Positions 16,815 to 25,611 of a stretch of 37,107 nt of DNA are shown here, in pieces. The notes under the pieces were generated by a model. It was not told the origin of the DNA and made no database searches. It saw nothing but the letters and a program-made list of their open reading frames with translations. Position 1 is the first letter of the stretch; the number at the start of each line of letters is the position of its first letter. Source of the DNA: Acidovorax sp. (GTDB lineage Bacteria; Pseudomonadota; Gammaproteobacteria; Burkholderiales; Burkholderiaceae_C); contig SDXZ01000047.1 of assembly GCA_004210805.1 (NCBI GenBank), positions 1 to 37,107 of the forward strand, given 5' to 3'. A program made the position numbers and the translations under genes.

Positions 16815-18398
16815 ATGACCAAGGCATGGCGCCGCCACATCGCAGGACTGCATCTCGCCGGGCTGGTGCTGTGGGCGCTGGTCGCCTGCTCGGGCTCGGT
16901 ATGGCTGGCATCCACGCGCCTGCAGCAGCTGCACGCGGCGTTTGAAACCGATGCCCGGATCGTGCACCGCCTGCTGAGCCAGCGAGTGGTGCAGCACGAT
17001 GCGGTGATGTCCACCCTGGCGCTGCTGCAGCCCACGGCCGTGCAGGGCGCGCTGCCCGATGCTGGCGCCACCTCGGCAGCCGCCGCCCTCCCCCGACTGC
17101 CTTCCGTGTACCCGCAGATCCTGTCGGTGCTGCAGCGGCCGGCAGACGGCGCCTGGCCTGCTGCGCTGCAAGCCCCGTTGGCTGCAGCGGAGGCCGCCTC
17201 ACGCCGCTCGGGCCACCCCGAGATGGCGCTGCCGGACCTGCCCGCCGGCCGGTTCTACCTCGCGCTGGCCAGCACCCCGTCCAGCCACGCACTGCAGATC
17301 GACCTGCGCGCCACCGTGCCACAAGACGAATGGCCCATGGACATGGCCACAAGCCCGGTGCGGGTCACGCTTGAACACGGCGGCGCGGCGTTTGTCGTGC
17401 AGCCAGGGCGGCTGCCCGACGGCCTGGGCTGGTCATACGAATTCCACAAGGTTCTGGCCGCGCCCAGCCAGCCGCTGGATGTAGTGGCGCAGCGCAAGGT
17501 GGGTTGGGCCGAGCTGCCGTGGTGGGCCATGCTGGGCTGGTGCGTGCTGACGGCCGCGCTCTGGGCCGGCGGCATGGCCTGGTGGCGCCAGCGCGTGGCG
17601 CGCCAGCGGGCCGAGGAGCTTCTGCGCCTGGGCCAGGTGGCGCGGCTCAACACCCTGGGCGAGCTCGCCGCCGGCATGGCGCACGAGCTGAACCAGCCGC
17701 TCACGGCACTGCTGTCGAGCACCCAGGCAGCGCAGCGCCTGCTGGCGGACGACCCGCCCGACCTCAGCACCGCGCAGACGGCCATGGCGCGCGCGGTGGA
17801 ACAAGCGCGCCGCGCCACGGCCGTAGTCGGCCGCCTGCGCCGCCTGGTCGAACGGCCGGACCTGGCAGCGCAGGCGCAGCCACTGCCCTTGGCTGCGGCG
17901 GTGCAAGACGTGCTGCACCTGCTGGAGCCTGAGATCGCGCAGCGCGGCATCTTGCACACGGTGTCCGTCGCACCCGATCTGGCCGCGGTGCTGGCCGAGC
18001 CCGTGGCCCTGCAGCAGATCGTGCACAACCTGCTGATGAATGCACTGCAGGCGCTGGACCAGGTGCCGCCCGCCGAGCGCCAGCTGGCGCTGCGCCTGTG
18101 GATGCCGGACGCCGCGCATGTGGCGCTGTCGGTGCGCGACCACGGCCCGGGCGTGCCGCCGGAGGCGCGCGCGCACTTGTTCGAGCCGTTCTACACCACG
18201 CGCACCGCCGGCCTGGGGCTGGGTCTGACGCTGTGCGAGAGCCTGGCCCAGGCCATGGGCGCGAGCCTGGTGCTGGCGCCCGGGACTCCGGCCTCGACCG
18301 CCGCGCCAGAACGGGGTGCAGAGTTTGTACTGACCTTGCCCGCAGCGCCGCACACGCAGCCCGCAGCACCCGCGCCGTGGACACCGCCTCCGCCATGA
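16815..18398 (+). CDS. Membrane sensor histidine kinase
   Basis: ATG 16815 begins a 527-residue kinase: a first membrane helix at about 13-32, a periplasmic domain of about 200 residues with no family I recognise, a second helix at about 234-255, then a dimerisation domain with the phosphorylated His290 in GELAAGMAHELNQPLTALL and an ATPase domain with the N box NLLMNALQALD, DHGPGVP and GLGLGLTLC. This H-box form is the one found in FixL/DctB/TtrS-type kinases. The C-terminus is Pro/Ala-rich. It overlaps the regulator gene by four bases, so the two form a cognate pair. Confidence 0.93.
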   Translation: MTKAWRRHIAGLHLAGLVLWALVACSGSVWLASTRLQQLHAAFETDARIVHRLLSQRVVQHDAVMSTLALLQPTAVQGALPDAGATSAAAALPRLPSVYPQILSVLQRPADGAWPAALQAPLAAAEAASRRSGHPEMALPDLPAGRFYLALASTPSSHALQIDLRATVPQDEWPMDMATSPVRVTLEHGGAAFVVQPGRLPDGLGWSYEFHKVLAAPSQPLDVVAQRKVGWAELPWWAMLGWCVLTAALWAGGMAWWRQRVARQRAEELLRLGQVARLNTLGELAAGMAHELNQPLTALLSSTQAAQRLLADDPPDLSTAQTAMARAVEQARRATAVVGRLRRLVERPDLAAQAQPLPLAAAVQDVLHLLEPEIAQRGILHTVSVAPDLAAVLAEPVALQQIVHNLLMNALQALDQVPPAERQLALRLWMPDAAHVALSVRDHGPGVPPEARAHLFEPFYTTRTAGLGLGLTLCESLAQAMGASLVLAPGTPASTAAPERGAEFVLTLPAAPHTQPAAPAPWTPPPP

Positions 18399-19024
18399 CC
18401 GACCACGCCACCTCGCTGTCCCCGCTGATCCACCTCGTGGACGATGACGCCGCCGTGCGCGAGAGTCTGGGCCTGCTCATCAGCACCGTGGGCCTGCGCG
18501 TGCAGACCTGGTCCGACCCGCAGTCGTTCATGGCGGGGTTTGACCGCGCCAGCATTGGCGCCATCGTGCTCGATGTGCGCATGCCCGGCATCAGCGGCCT
18601 CACGGTGCTGGAGCAGTTGCTGGCGCAGGGTGTGGACCAACCGATGATTTTGCTGACCGGGCACGGCACGGTGGAGATGTGCCGCCGTGCTTTCAAGGCC
18701 GGGGCGGCGGAGTTTCTGGAAAAACCCGTGGATGACGAAGTGCTGATCGAAGCCCTGCAGAACGCTGTGCGCCAGCATGTGCGCTCACGCGAACGCCACC
18801 AGGCCGACCAGCAGGCGCGCGAGCGCTTTGCCCAGCTGTCAGCCCGCGAGCGCGAGGTGCTGGGCCTGATCGTTGAAGGACTGACCAACAAGGAGATCGG
18901 CCGGGCGCTGGAGCTTTCGCCCCGCACGGTGGAGACGCACCGCGCCAACCTGTTTGGCAAGCTCGGGGCCGAGTCCCTGGCGCAACTCATCCGGCGGTAT
19001 GCGGCGCTGGTGGATGCGCACTGA
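18395..19024 (+). CDS. Two-component response regulator, FixJ/LuxR type
   Basis: The 209-residue protein has a receiver domain with the acidic pocket DDD (16-18), phosphoacceptor Asp60 in IVLDVRMPG, Thr in LLTGHG and Lys in EKPVDD. A short linker leads to a LuxR-type helix-turn-helix (about 145-205) with LSAREREVLGLIVEGLTNKEIG and SPRTVETHRANLF. It is translated from an ATGA overlap with the kinase stop. Likely targets are the two secreted-protein genes downstream, though no operator is visible. Confidence 0.95.
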   Translation: MTDHATSLSPLIHLVDDDAAVRESLGLLISTVGLRVQTWSDPQSFMAGFDRASIGAIVLDVRMPGISGLTVLEQLLAQGVDQPMILLTGHGTVEMCRRAFKAGAAEFLEKPVDDEVLIEALQNAVRQHVRSRERHQADQQARERFAQLSAREREVLGLIVEGLTNKEIGRALELSPRTVETHRANLFGKLGAESLAQLIRRYAALVDAH

Positions 19025-19071
19025 TGCCCACGCTTGCGCATCCCAGCCCATCGATTCAACAAACCGATCAC

Positions 19072-19115
19072 GCTGAGCCTGCCGAAGCGCCGCGCCCTGC
19101 TTCGACAGGCTCAGC
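19072..19115. repeat. REP-like inverted repeat after the response regulator gene
   Basis: GCTGAGCCTGCCGAAGC (19,072-19,088) and GCTTCGACAGGCTCAGC (19,099-19,115) are 17-base inverted arms with a single mismatch and a 10-base loop. The TTCGACAGGCTCAGC core is a widespread interspersed sequence in Proteobacteria. Its place 48 bases after a stop suggests it can end or stabilise the upstream transcript. The rest of the 260-base gap (19,025-19,284) shows nothing else I can name. Confidence 0.8.
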
Positions 19116-19284
19116 ACGAACGGTTCTTGGCTGAGGGGTGCACAGGGACTGGGCGGCGTGCCACTGCGTAGTTCTACGGAGTGCCGCGCGTAGCCGCACG
19201 AATGGCTGAAAACCGCGGCGTTTTCTACAGTTCTCCCACGGCGCCACAACCGGTGGCACCGACACCACAACACCGGAGAACACC

Positions 19285-19782
19285 ATGCAAAACCGCCTCG
19301 CCACCGTCACCGCCCTCACCCTTTCGCTCATCGCCAGCGCCGCTGCCCACGCCGAAGGCGTGCGCACCGAAAAGAACATCTCGCTGGACCTGGCCACGCA
19401 GATCGCCGCGCAAACTGTGGCCACCTGCACCGCCAACGGCTACGCAGTGACGGCCACCGTGGTAGACCGCGCCGGCACCGTGCGCGCCGTGCAGCGCGCC
19501 GACAACGCGGGCCCGCACACGCTGGAAGCCAGCCGCTTGAAGGCCTACACCTCGGCATCGGCGAAGAACACCACGCTGGCGATCATGGAAGGTTCGCAGA
19601 AGAACCCCGCCGCTGCCAACCTGGGCCAGATCCCCGGCTACCTGCTGTTAGGCGGTGGCGTGCCGGTAAAGGTGGGCAATGAGGTGATTGGCGCCGTGGG
19701 CGTGGGCGGCGCGCCCGGCGGCCACCTGGACGAGCAATGTGCTCTGGCGGGCATCGCCAAGGTGCAGGACCTGCTGAAGTAA
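19285..19782 (+). CDS. Secreted HbpS/GlcG family protein (probable haem-binding)
   Basis: The 165-residue protein has a signal peptide (cleavage after AHA, about residue 23) followed by a single GlcG/HbpS (DUF336) domain: the N-terminal helix LDLATQIAAQTV, VTATVVDRAGTVRAVQR, the SRLKAYTSASAKNTT segment, and GGGVPVKVGNEVIGAVGVGGAPGG, DEQCALAGI at the end. HbpS of Streptomyces binds haem outside the cell and modulates the SenS/SenR two-component system under redox stress. An adjacent kinase-regulator pair makes a similar partnership plausible, which is inference. GGAG lies 8 bases before the ATG. It lies 41 bases before the ankyrin gene. Confidence 0.88.
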   Translation: MQNRLATVTALTLSLIASAAAHAEGVRTEKNISLDLATQIAAQTVATCTANGYAVTATVVDRAGTVRAVQRADNAGPHTLEASRLKAYTSASAKNTTLAIMEGSQKNPAAANLGQIPGYLLLGGGVPVKVGNEVIGAVGVGGAPGGHLDEQCALAGIAKVQDLLK

Positions 19783-19823
19783 TTTTCAACACGCCAGCAC
19801 CAGACATACCGAAGGAGACACCC

Positions 19824-20540
19824 ATGAAGCCCTGGAACCTTGCATTCGCCCTGGCCGCAACGCTGGCCTGCGCGGGTTCCGCCATCGCCCAGGTGCCTCC
19901 GACGGCCGCCGAAGCAGCGGCCTACCAGGGCCTGCATGCTGCTGCTGCCCGGGGCGACCTGCCCGCGTTGAACAAGCTGATGGCCGCAAAGGGTGATCTG
20001 AACGTCCGCGACGCGCACGGCCGCACGCCCCTGCATGTGGCTACCTACGCCCGGCAGGCTGAAGCGGTCCGCGCCCTCGCCAAAGCCGGCGCCCAGCTGG
20101 ACCTCTTGGAAAACGACCGCTACGACGCCGTGACCATTGCCGCCGTGGCCGACGACGAGGCCACGTTGCGGCTGCTGCTGCAATTGGGCGCCAGCGCCAA
20201 GCAGGTGACCAGCCGCTACGACGGTACCGCCCTGATTGCGGCGGCGCATCTGGGGCACGACGGCGTGGTGCGGCAGCTGATTGCCGCTGGTGCCCCGCTG
20301 GACCATGTCAACAACCTGCACTGGACAGCACTGATCGAATCCATCGTGCTCGGCAACGGCGGCCCTCGCCACCAGGCCACCCTGCAGGCCCTGCTGCAGG
20401 CGGGTGCGAGCCATGCGCTGACCGACCGGCAGGGCAACACGCCACTGCAACTGGCGCGCCAGCGGGGCTTTAACGAGATGGTGCAAATGCTCAGCGCCGC
20501 AGGCGCCAAACGCTGGGCGCAGGCACAGATTCAAAATTGA
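19824..20540 (+). CDS. Secreted ankyrin repeat protein (AnkB-like)
   Basis: A GAAGGAG ribosome site precedes ATG 19824. The signal peptide ends near ...GSAIA/QVPP (about residue 22), so the protein is periplasmic. About five ankyrin repeats follow, the clearest being DAHGRTPLHVATYARQAEAV, YDGTALIAAAHLGHDGVVRQ and DRQGNTPLQLARQRGFNEMV. Pseudomonas AnkB, a periplasmic ankyrin protein, is needed for catalase KatB activity, so a role in peroxide or haem handling beside the HbpS-like protein is possible; no catalase is in view. The last residues and stop lie inside a palindromic repeat (from 20,533). Confidence 0.88.
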   Translation: MKPWNLAFALAATLACAGSAIAQVPPTAAEAAAYQGLHAAAARGDLPALNKLMAAKGDLNVRDAHGRTPLHVATYARQAEAVRALAKAGAQLDLLENDRYDAVTIAAVADDEATLRLLLQLGASAKQVTSRYDGTALIAAAHLGHDGVVRQLIAAGAPLDHVNNLHWTALIESIVLGNGGPRHQATLQALLQAGASHALTDRQGNTPLQLARQRGFNEMVQMLSAAGAKRWAQAQIQN

Positions 20541-20592
20541 TAGCTGCTAGCGCTTGTCAGTCAAGCGCTGGCGGCCAATTTCATTCAAATTC
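20533..20592. repeat. Palindromic family repeat, copy at the end of the ankyrin gene
   Basis: The 60-base unit AAAATTGATAGCTGCTAGCG... has a stem AGCGCTTG/CAAGCGCT and ends CCAATTTCATTCAAATTC. It is about 52/60 identical to the unit at 20,710, in the same direction, with the last 18 bases identical. The ankyrin stop codon (TGA, 20,538-20,540) is provided by its left end. The 117 bases between the two units hold no gene; a 10-base word CTCGACCTGC occurs twice (20,592 and 20,687). Confidence 0.9.
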
Positions 20593-20709
20593 TCGACCTG
20601 CAGCCTTTGAAGATCGGGTGAGTTCGCAAGGGTGCAATCCGACGCCCGCCCCACACAAAAGCCGCGGCATCGGGTGATGCGGTGCACTCGACCTGCCGCC
20701 ATTTACTAC

Positions 20710-20757
20710 AAAATTAATAGCTACCAGCGCTTGATAGATAAGCGCTGGCAGCCAATT

Positions 20758-20769
<12 letters not shown>
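20710..20769. repeat. Palindromic family repeat, copy at the end of dbpA
   Basis: This second 60-base unit (AAAATTAATAGCTACCAGCG..., stem AGCGCTT/AAGCGCT) is a direct repeat of that at 20,533. Its right end supplies the dbpA stop codon (20,758-20,760) and the last residues before it. The two genes are convergent, so the pair of units forms the shared 3' boundary and may act as a two-way terminator. Confidence 0.9.
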
Positions 20770-22036
<1,267 letters not shown>

Positions 22037-22050
22037 GGGCCGATTATCCG

Positions 22051-22067
22051 GCCCGGGGTATCCGGGC
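22051..22067. promoter_or_regulatory. Hairpin in the divergent dbpA/GGDEF-EAL intergenic region
   Basis: GCCCGG (22,051-22,056) pairs with CCGGGC (22,062-22,067) around GGTAT, 15 bases upstream of the dbpA ATG. The 94-base region must hold both promoters; TATAAC near 22,100 may be a -10 element for the plus-strand gene, without a convincing -35. Confidence 0.25.
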
Positions 22068-22130
22068 AACTACCTTACGCATGCGTCAGGTGTATCGGAT
22101 ATAACCAAACGACAAGCATCGGGTGGGGAC

Positions 22131-24206
22131 ATGCCAGATTCAATCAACGCAGCCAACGGGCCGGGCCAGGGGGGCTCCAGCGATGCGTTGCTGCGCCTCA
22201 TCGCCGATTCCGTGCCCGCGTTGATGGCGTATTTCGACCTGCCCGGCCTGCGCTGCCGCTTCGCCAACCAGGGCTATGCCGCCTACAACGGCCACACCAC
22301 CGAGTCCATCCTCGGTCTCACGGTGGAGGAAGCCATCGGCGAGAAAGCGTGGCAGGCCATCCAGGCGCATGTCGAGCGCTCCACCCGCCGCGAACACGTG
22401 AAGTACACCCGCGAGCAGACCCTGCCCAACGGCGAAGCGCGCATGATCGAGGTCAACCTGATTCCGCACTTCGACGCCCACTCGGAGCAATTGGGGTCGT
22501 TCGTGCTGATCACCGACATCACCGAGCGCTGGCGCGCGGAACGCCAGGTGCGCCAGAGCGAAGAGCGCATGCGCAAGTTCACCGAGGCAACGGAAGAAGC
22601 CATCGTGTTCCACCGCGACGGCATCATCACCGACGGCAACGAAGCGCTCACCCGACTGACCGGCTATGCGCTGACAGAGGTCATGGGCGTCTCGATCTTC
22701 CATTTCATCAATCCCGAGTGGCGCGCCATCGCGCTGGACTACACCCGCAGCGGACGTGAGGACCCCTACGAAGTCACCATCCGCCACAAGGACGGCCATG
22801 CCATCCCGGTGGAAGTGGTGGGCAAGACCATGCCGCTTCACCACGCGGACTACCGCATCGTTGTGGTCCGCGACATCACCGCGCGCAAGCAGGCCCAGGA
22901 GCGCGAGGCCTTCATCGCGCTGCACGACACCCTCACGCAGCTGCCTAACCGGCATTTCCTGATGGAGCAGCTGTCACAGGTGCTGTCGCTGGCGCGCAGG
23001 CGCCACGGCCGCGCGGCCGTGCTGTTCATGAACCTGGACCACTTCAAGACGGTCAACGACTCGCTGGGCCACCACGCCGGCGACCAGCTGCTGTGCAACG
23101 TGGCCGAGCGCCTGCGCCAGGGCGTGCGCGATGCCGACGTGGTGGCGCGGCTGGGCGGGGACGAGTTTGTGGTGGTGCTCACCGATGTGCAAAACGCAGA
23201 CGACGCCGCCGCCGTGGCCGACAAGCTGCTCGCCTCCATGCACGGCGTGTTCACGCTCGGCCAAGTGCCGCTGACGGTCTCCCCTTCAATTGGCATCAGC
23301 CTGTTTCCTGAGCATGCCGCCACCGGCGACGCGCTGCTGCGCTGCGCCGACGCAGCCATGCAGCACGCCAAAGAAAGCGGCCGGGGCAACCGCCAGTTCT
23401 ACCAACCCAGCATGGAACCCAGCGCCATCGACGTGCTGCAGCACGAGCGCCTGTTGCGCGAGGCCATCACCGAGAACGCCTTCGTGCTGCATTACCAGCC
23501 GCAGATCTGCCTGGCCGACGGGTCCCTGATGGGTTTCGAAGCGCTCGTGCGCTGGCGCCACCCGCAGCGCGGCCTGTTGGGGCCCGACGAGTTCATCACC
23601 TTCTCGGAATCCCGCGGCCTGATCACCCCGATCGGCCGCTGGGTGATGCGCGAGGCCTGCCGCCAACTCAAGGAATGGCAGGACCAGGGCCTGGCCATGG
23701 TGCCCGTGGCGGTCAACCTGTCGGCCCTGGAATTCCGCCAGCGCGACGTGGCCGGCGAGATCGCCGCAGTGCTGGCCGACACCGGCCTGGCGCCCCAGTA
23801 CCTTGAGATCGAATTGACCGAATCCGTCCTCATGCACCAGACCGGCCAGGCGCTGGACACGCTCAACACGCTCAGTGCGCTGGGGGTAGGCATCTCCATC
23901 GACGACTTCGGCACCGGGTATTCATCGCTGGCCTACCTCAAGCGCTACCCCATCGACAAGCTCAAGATCGACCGGTCCTTCGTCGTGGACACCCCGGGCA
24001 ACGTCGACGACGTCGCCATCGTCACCGCCATCATCCAGATGGGCCGCAGCCTGCAGCTCAGGACGGTGGCAGAGGGGGTGGAAACACCGGAACAGGTGGA
24101 GCTGCTGAAGGGGTTGGGGTGCGACATGATCCAAGGGTTTGTGGTGTGTGTGCCGATGGATGGGGAGGCAATGTTCCAGTGGATGCATTTGTCGCCGCAT
24201 TTTTGA
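22131..24206 (+). CDS. PAS-PAS-GGDEF-EAL cyclic-di-GMP signalling protein
   Basis: The 691-residue cytoplasmic protein has two PAS domains (about 15-135 and 145-255), a GGDEF domain (262-425) and an EAL domain (437-690). The GGDEF motif (342-346) and an inhibitory RxxD site (333-336) are intact, but the usual metal-binding Asp in the DLDxFK motif is Asn301 (MNLDHFK). The EAL domain has all expected catalytic residues: EAL (470-472), VNLSA, ELTES, DDFGTGYSSL, KIDRSF and AEGVET. It is therefore most likely a phosphodiesterase whose GGDEF domain senses GTP, though residual cyclase activity is possible. ATG 22131 follows GGTGGGGAC. No membrane segment is seen, so the PAS domains sense something inside the cell. 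Confidence 0.95.
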   Translation: MPDSINAANGPGQGGSSDALLRLIADSVPALMAYFDLPGLRCRFANQGYAAYNGHTTESILGLTVEEAIGEKAWQAIQAHVERSTRREHVKYTREQTLPNGEARMIEVNLIPHFDAHSEQLGSFVLITDITERWRAERQVRQSEERMRKFTEATEEAIVFHRDGIITDGNEALTRLTGYALTEVMGVSIFHFINPEWRAIALDYTRSGREDPYEVTIRHKDGHAIPVEVVGKTMPLHHADYRIVVVRDITARKQAQEREAFIALHDTLTQLPNRHFLMEQLSQVLSLARRRHGRAAVLFMNLDHFKTVNDSLGHHAGDQLLCNVAERLRQGVRDADVVARLGGDEFVVVLTDVQNADDAAAVADKLLASMHGVFTLGQVPLTVSPSIGISLFPEHAATGDALLRCADAAMQHAKESGRGNRQFYQPSMEPSAIDVLQHERLLREAITENAFVLHYQPQICLADGSLMGFEALVRWRHPQRGLLGPDEFITFSESRGLITPIGRWVMREACRQLKEWQDQGLAMVPVAVNLSALEFRQRDVAGEIAAVLADTGLAPQYLEIELTESVLMHQTGQALDTLNTLSALGVGISIDDFGTGYSSLAYLKRYPIDKLKIDRSFVVDTPGNVDDVAIVTAIIQMGRSLQLRTVAEGVETPEQVELLKGLGCDMIQGFVVCVPMDGEAMFQWMHLSPHF

Positions 24207-24289
24207 CAAAACATTCCTACATTGGTCGTCAAGATCAAGATCAAGGGCAAAGCACAGCATGGGTTGCACAGGTCATTCACCTCCCTGCA

Positions 24290-24592
24290 TAGTTGCGAGG
24301 AAAGACAAAGCTGCTTGGATTCAGGATGGACAAACTGCTGCGCCCTCCGCGCCGGCTGTGCCGCATGAGATCGCCATCCCACGCATAGCGGGTGGTGCTG
24401 AGGCATTGGCCTTTGCCACCCGCCGGCCCAGCGCGTCGTAGGCGCAGTGGGTCGCATGCGTTAGGCCGCGGCGCGCATGGCAGGGCTTCAACCAGTTGAT
24501 CGTCCGCACTCCGGCAAAGTTTTGTCTCACTGTGCAGGTCCGCACTCTGACTGCCAAGATGCGCTGGGTGACGTTGCCGTGCACTCCGTAAT
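24290..24592 (-). pseudogene. Decayed rhs fragment
   Basis: Several frames of this stretch match consecutive parts of the intact Rhs protein nearby: HGNVTQRI (near 24,575), DDQLVEAL (near 24,500), YDALGRRVAKA (near 24,430), TTRYAWDGDLM and LNPSSFVFP (near 24,320). The corresponding Rhs segments are HGNVTQRL, DDHQLTQA, YDALGRRVTKT, LWDGDLM and FEPNSFVP. The order is kept, but frameshifts and missing bases break it up. It lies 84 bases from the end of the GGDEF-EAL gene and is probably what remains of an orphan rhs cassette. Confidence 0.85.
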
Positions 24593-24641
24593 GCCGCGGA
24601 AAGGCTCCCGGACATTCTAAACGTCACGCTGGATTAAGCGT

Positions 24642-24953
24642 TCAATATTTGATATTGAACTCCGTTAGAAGCTTCGACGCGCAATTGGTGTCGATTTCAT
24701 CAAGATCTGATTCGTTGATTTTTTCGTCATTTATCAGAAAATCAACAAATGACGCCCTTATCGAAGATATTCTCTCGCCCATTCGCTTCTCGGCAAATAG
24801 AGCTGCAAAATTTTGAATCACATTGTCAGACGCTGCCGCCGATTCATTCATCGCCTCTTGTGAAAATCGGTATAAAGCAATATCAATTAATCGCATGTCG
24901 ACAATGAGGTCTGTGATTATGCTTTTGGGGATTGAAATTTTTTCATTGGTCAT
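24642..24953 (-). CDS. Small hypothetical protein, possible orphan immunity protein
   Basis: I do not recognise this acidic 103-residue protein. It appears largely helical (SIITDLIVDMRLIDIALYRF, DNVIQNFAALFAEKRM, RASFVDFLINDEKINESDLD) without signal peptide or membrane helix. It is markedly AT-rich compared with the flanking core genome. Its place between an Rhs toxin-immunity pair and a decayed rhs fragment is where orphan immunity genes usually survive, which is the only reason for the immunity suggestion. Confidence 0.6.
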   Translation of the reverse strand: MTNEKISIPKSIITDLIVDMRLIDIALYRFSQEAMNESAAASDNVIQNFAALFAEKRMGERISSIRASFVDFLINDEKINESDLDEIDTNCASKLLTEFNIKY

Positions 24954-25189
24954 GGCCGCATCACAATTGGTGGATCAACGAATTTTATCGGCCTTTGATT
25001 GACACTAGTTCGATCGCCTCATCAATTTTTGCCATCAGTCCACCACTACTTATACCCCCAGCTTTAATTCGCATCGATTTTCTACCCGACTTTTTCAACA
25101 ATTTTCACATTTGGCTTTCAGCCTCTTTCTTAATTGCCAACTATACTAAGAATCATACAGAGGTCTTCCGAAAACTCGGGCATGCATCG
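24954..25189 (-). other. AT-rich gap with a 29-codon ORF, likely toxin/immunity remnant
   Basis: No convincing gene fits here. On the minus strand a 29-codon reading frame (24,985-25,074) starts MRIKAGGISSGGLMAKIDEA and ends IELVSIKGR; it could be the tail of a lost toxin or immunity gene. Other frames are interrupted by stops. The composition matches the neighbouring AT-rich cassette. Confidence 0.35.
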
Positions 25190-25609
25190 TCAAGACAATC
25201 CATATCCGGGGATGTTGAGCTCCAAAGGAGAACTAATGAATGATATTCCATCTTCTTTTTGCTTCACATGCCACAGCAAAAGCCCACGCGTCCAAGATTT
25301 TGGCGATTTTGACAGATTGCCAATTAATGATGCATCGTAGTACTTTTCCAAAAAACCACTTTCTCCGTCTTTAATAATTCCACACATCGCAAAAGGTGGT
25401 ATCCAGATGTTATTCACTTCTTCTTCGCCATTCCATCCGCGAGCAATGAATCTCTTTTTAACCTCTGCTTCATAGGAAGCGTAATCTTCTAGAATTTCGT
25501 CAACCCTTTTAAGGAAGAATAGTTCATCAATCCATTCGTAATCGTATACAAAGAAGCTTCTGATGTCTTCTGGGGAGTATGGGAGTATCAATTTTTCTTG
25601 GTTAATCAT
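25190..25609 (-). CDS. Candidate immunity protein for the Rhs toxin
   Basis: The gene begins two bases after the rhs stop (ATG 25609; a TTG at 25615 overlaps the stop). That spacing, co-orientation and the same low GC are the standard arrangement of an Rhs toxin and its cognate immunity gene. The 139-residue protein is acidic and rich in aromatic residues (YDYEWIDELFFLKRVDEILE, NIWIPPFAMCGI, SWTRGLLLWHV), has no signal peptide and is probably cytoplasmic, which fits a toxin acting in the cytoplasm. I do not recognise its family. Confidence 0.75.
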   Translation of the reverse strand: MINQEKLILPYSPEDIRSFFVYDYEWIDELFFLKRVDEILEDYASYEAEVKKRFIARGWNGEEEVNNIWIPPFAMCGIIKDGESGFLEKYYDASLIGNLSKSPKSWTRGLLLWHVKQKEDGISFISSPLELNIPGYGLS

Positions 25610-25611
25610 AA

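Noticed and set aside
19737..19823. Upstream extension of the ankyrin gene frame into the HbpS-like gene
   Set aside because: The strong GAAGGAG site and signal peptide place the start at 19,824.
24932..25243. Plus-strand frame of 103 codons across the AT-rich gap
   Set aside because: It overlaps the starts of two better minus-strand genes, has no ribosome site and its Trp/Phe-rich translation resembles no family.
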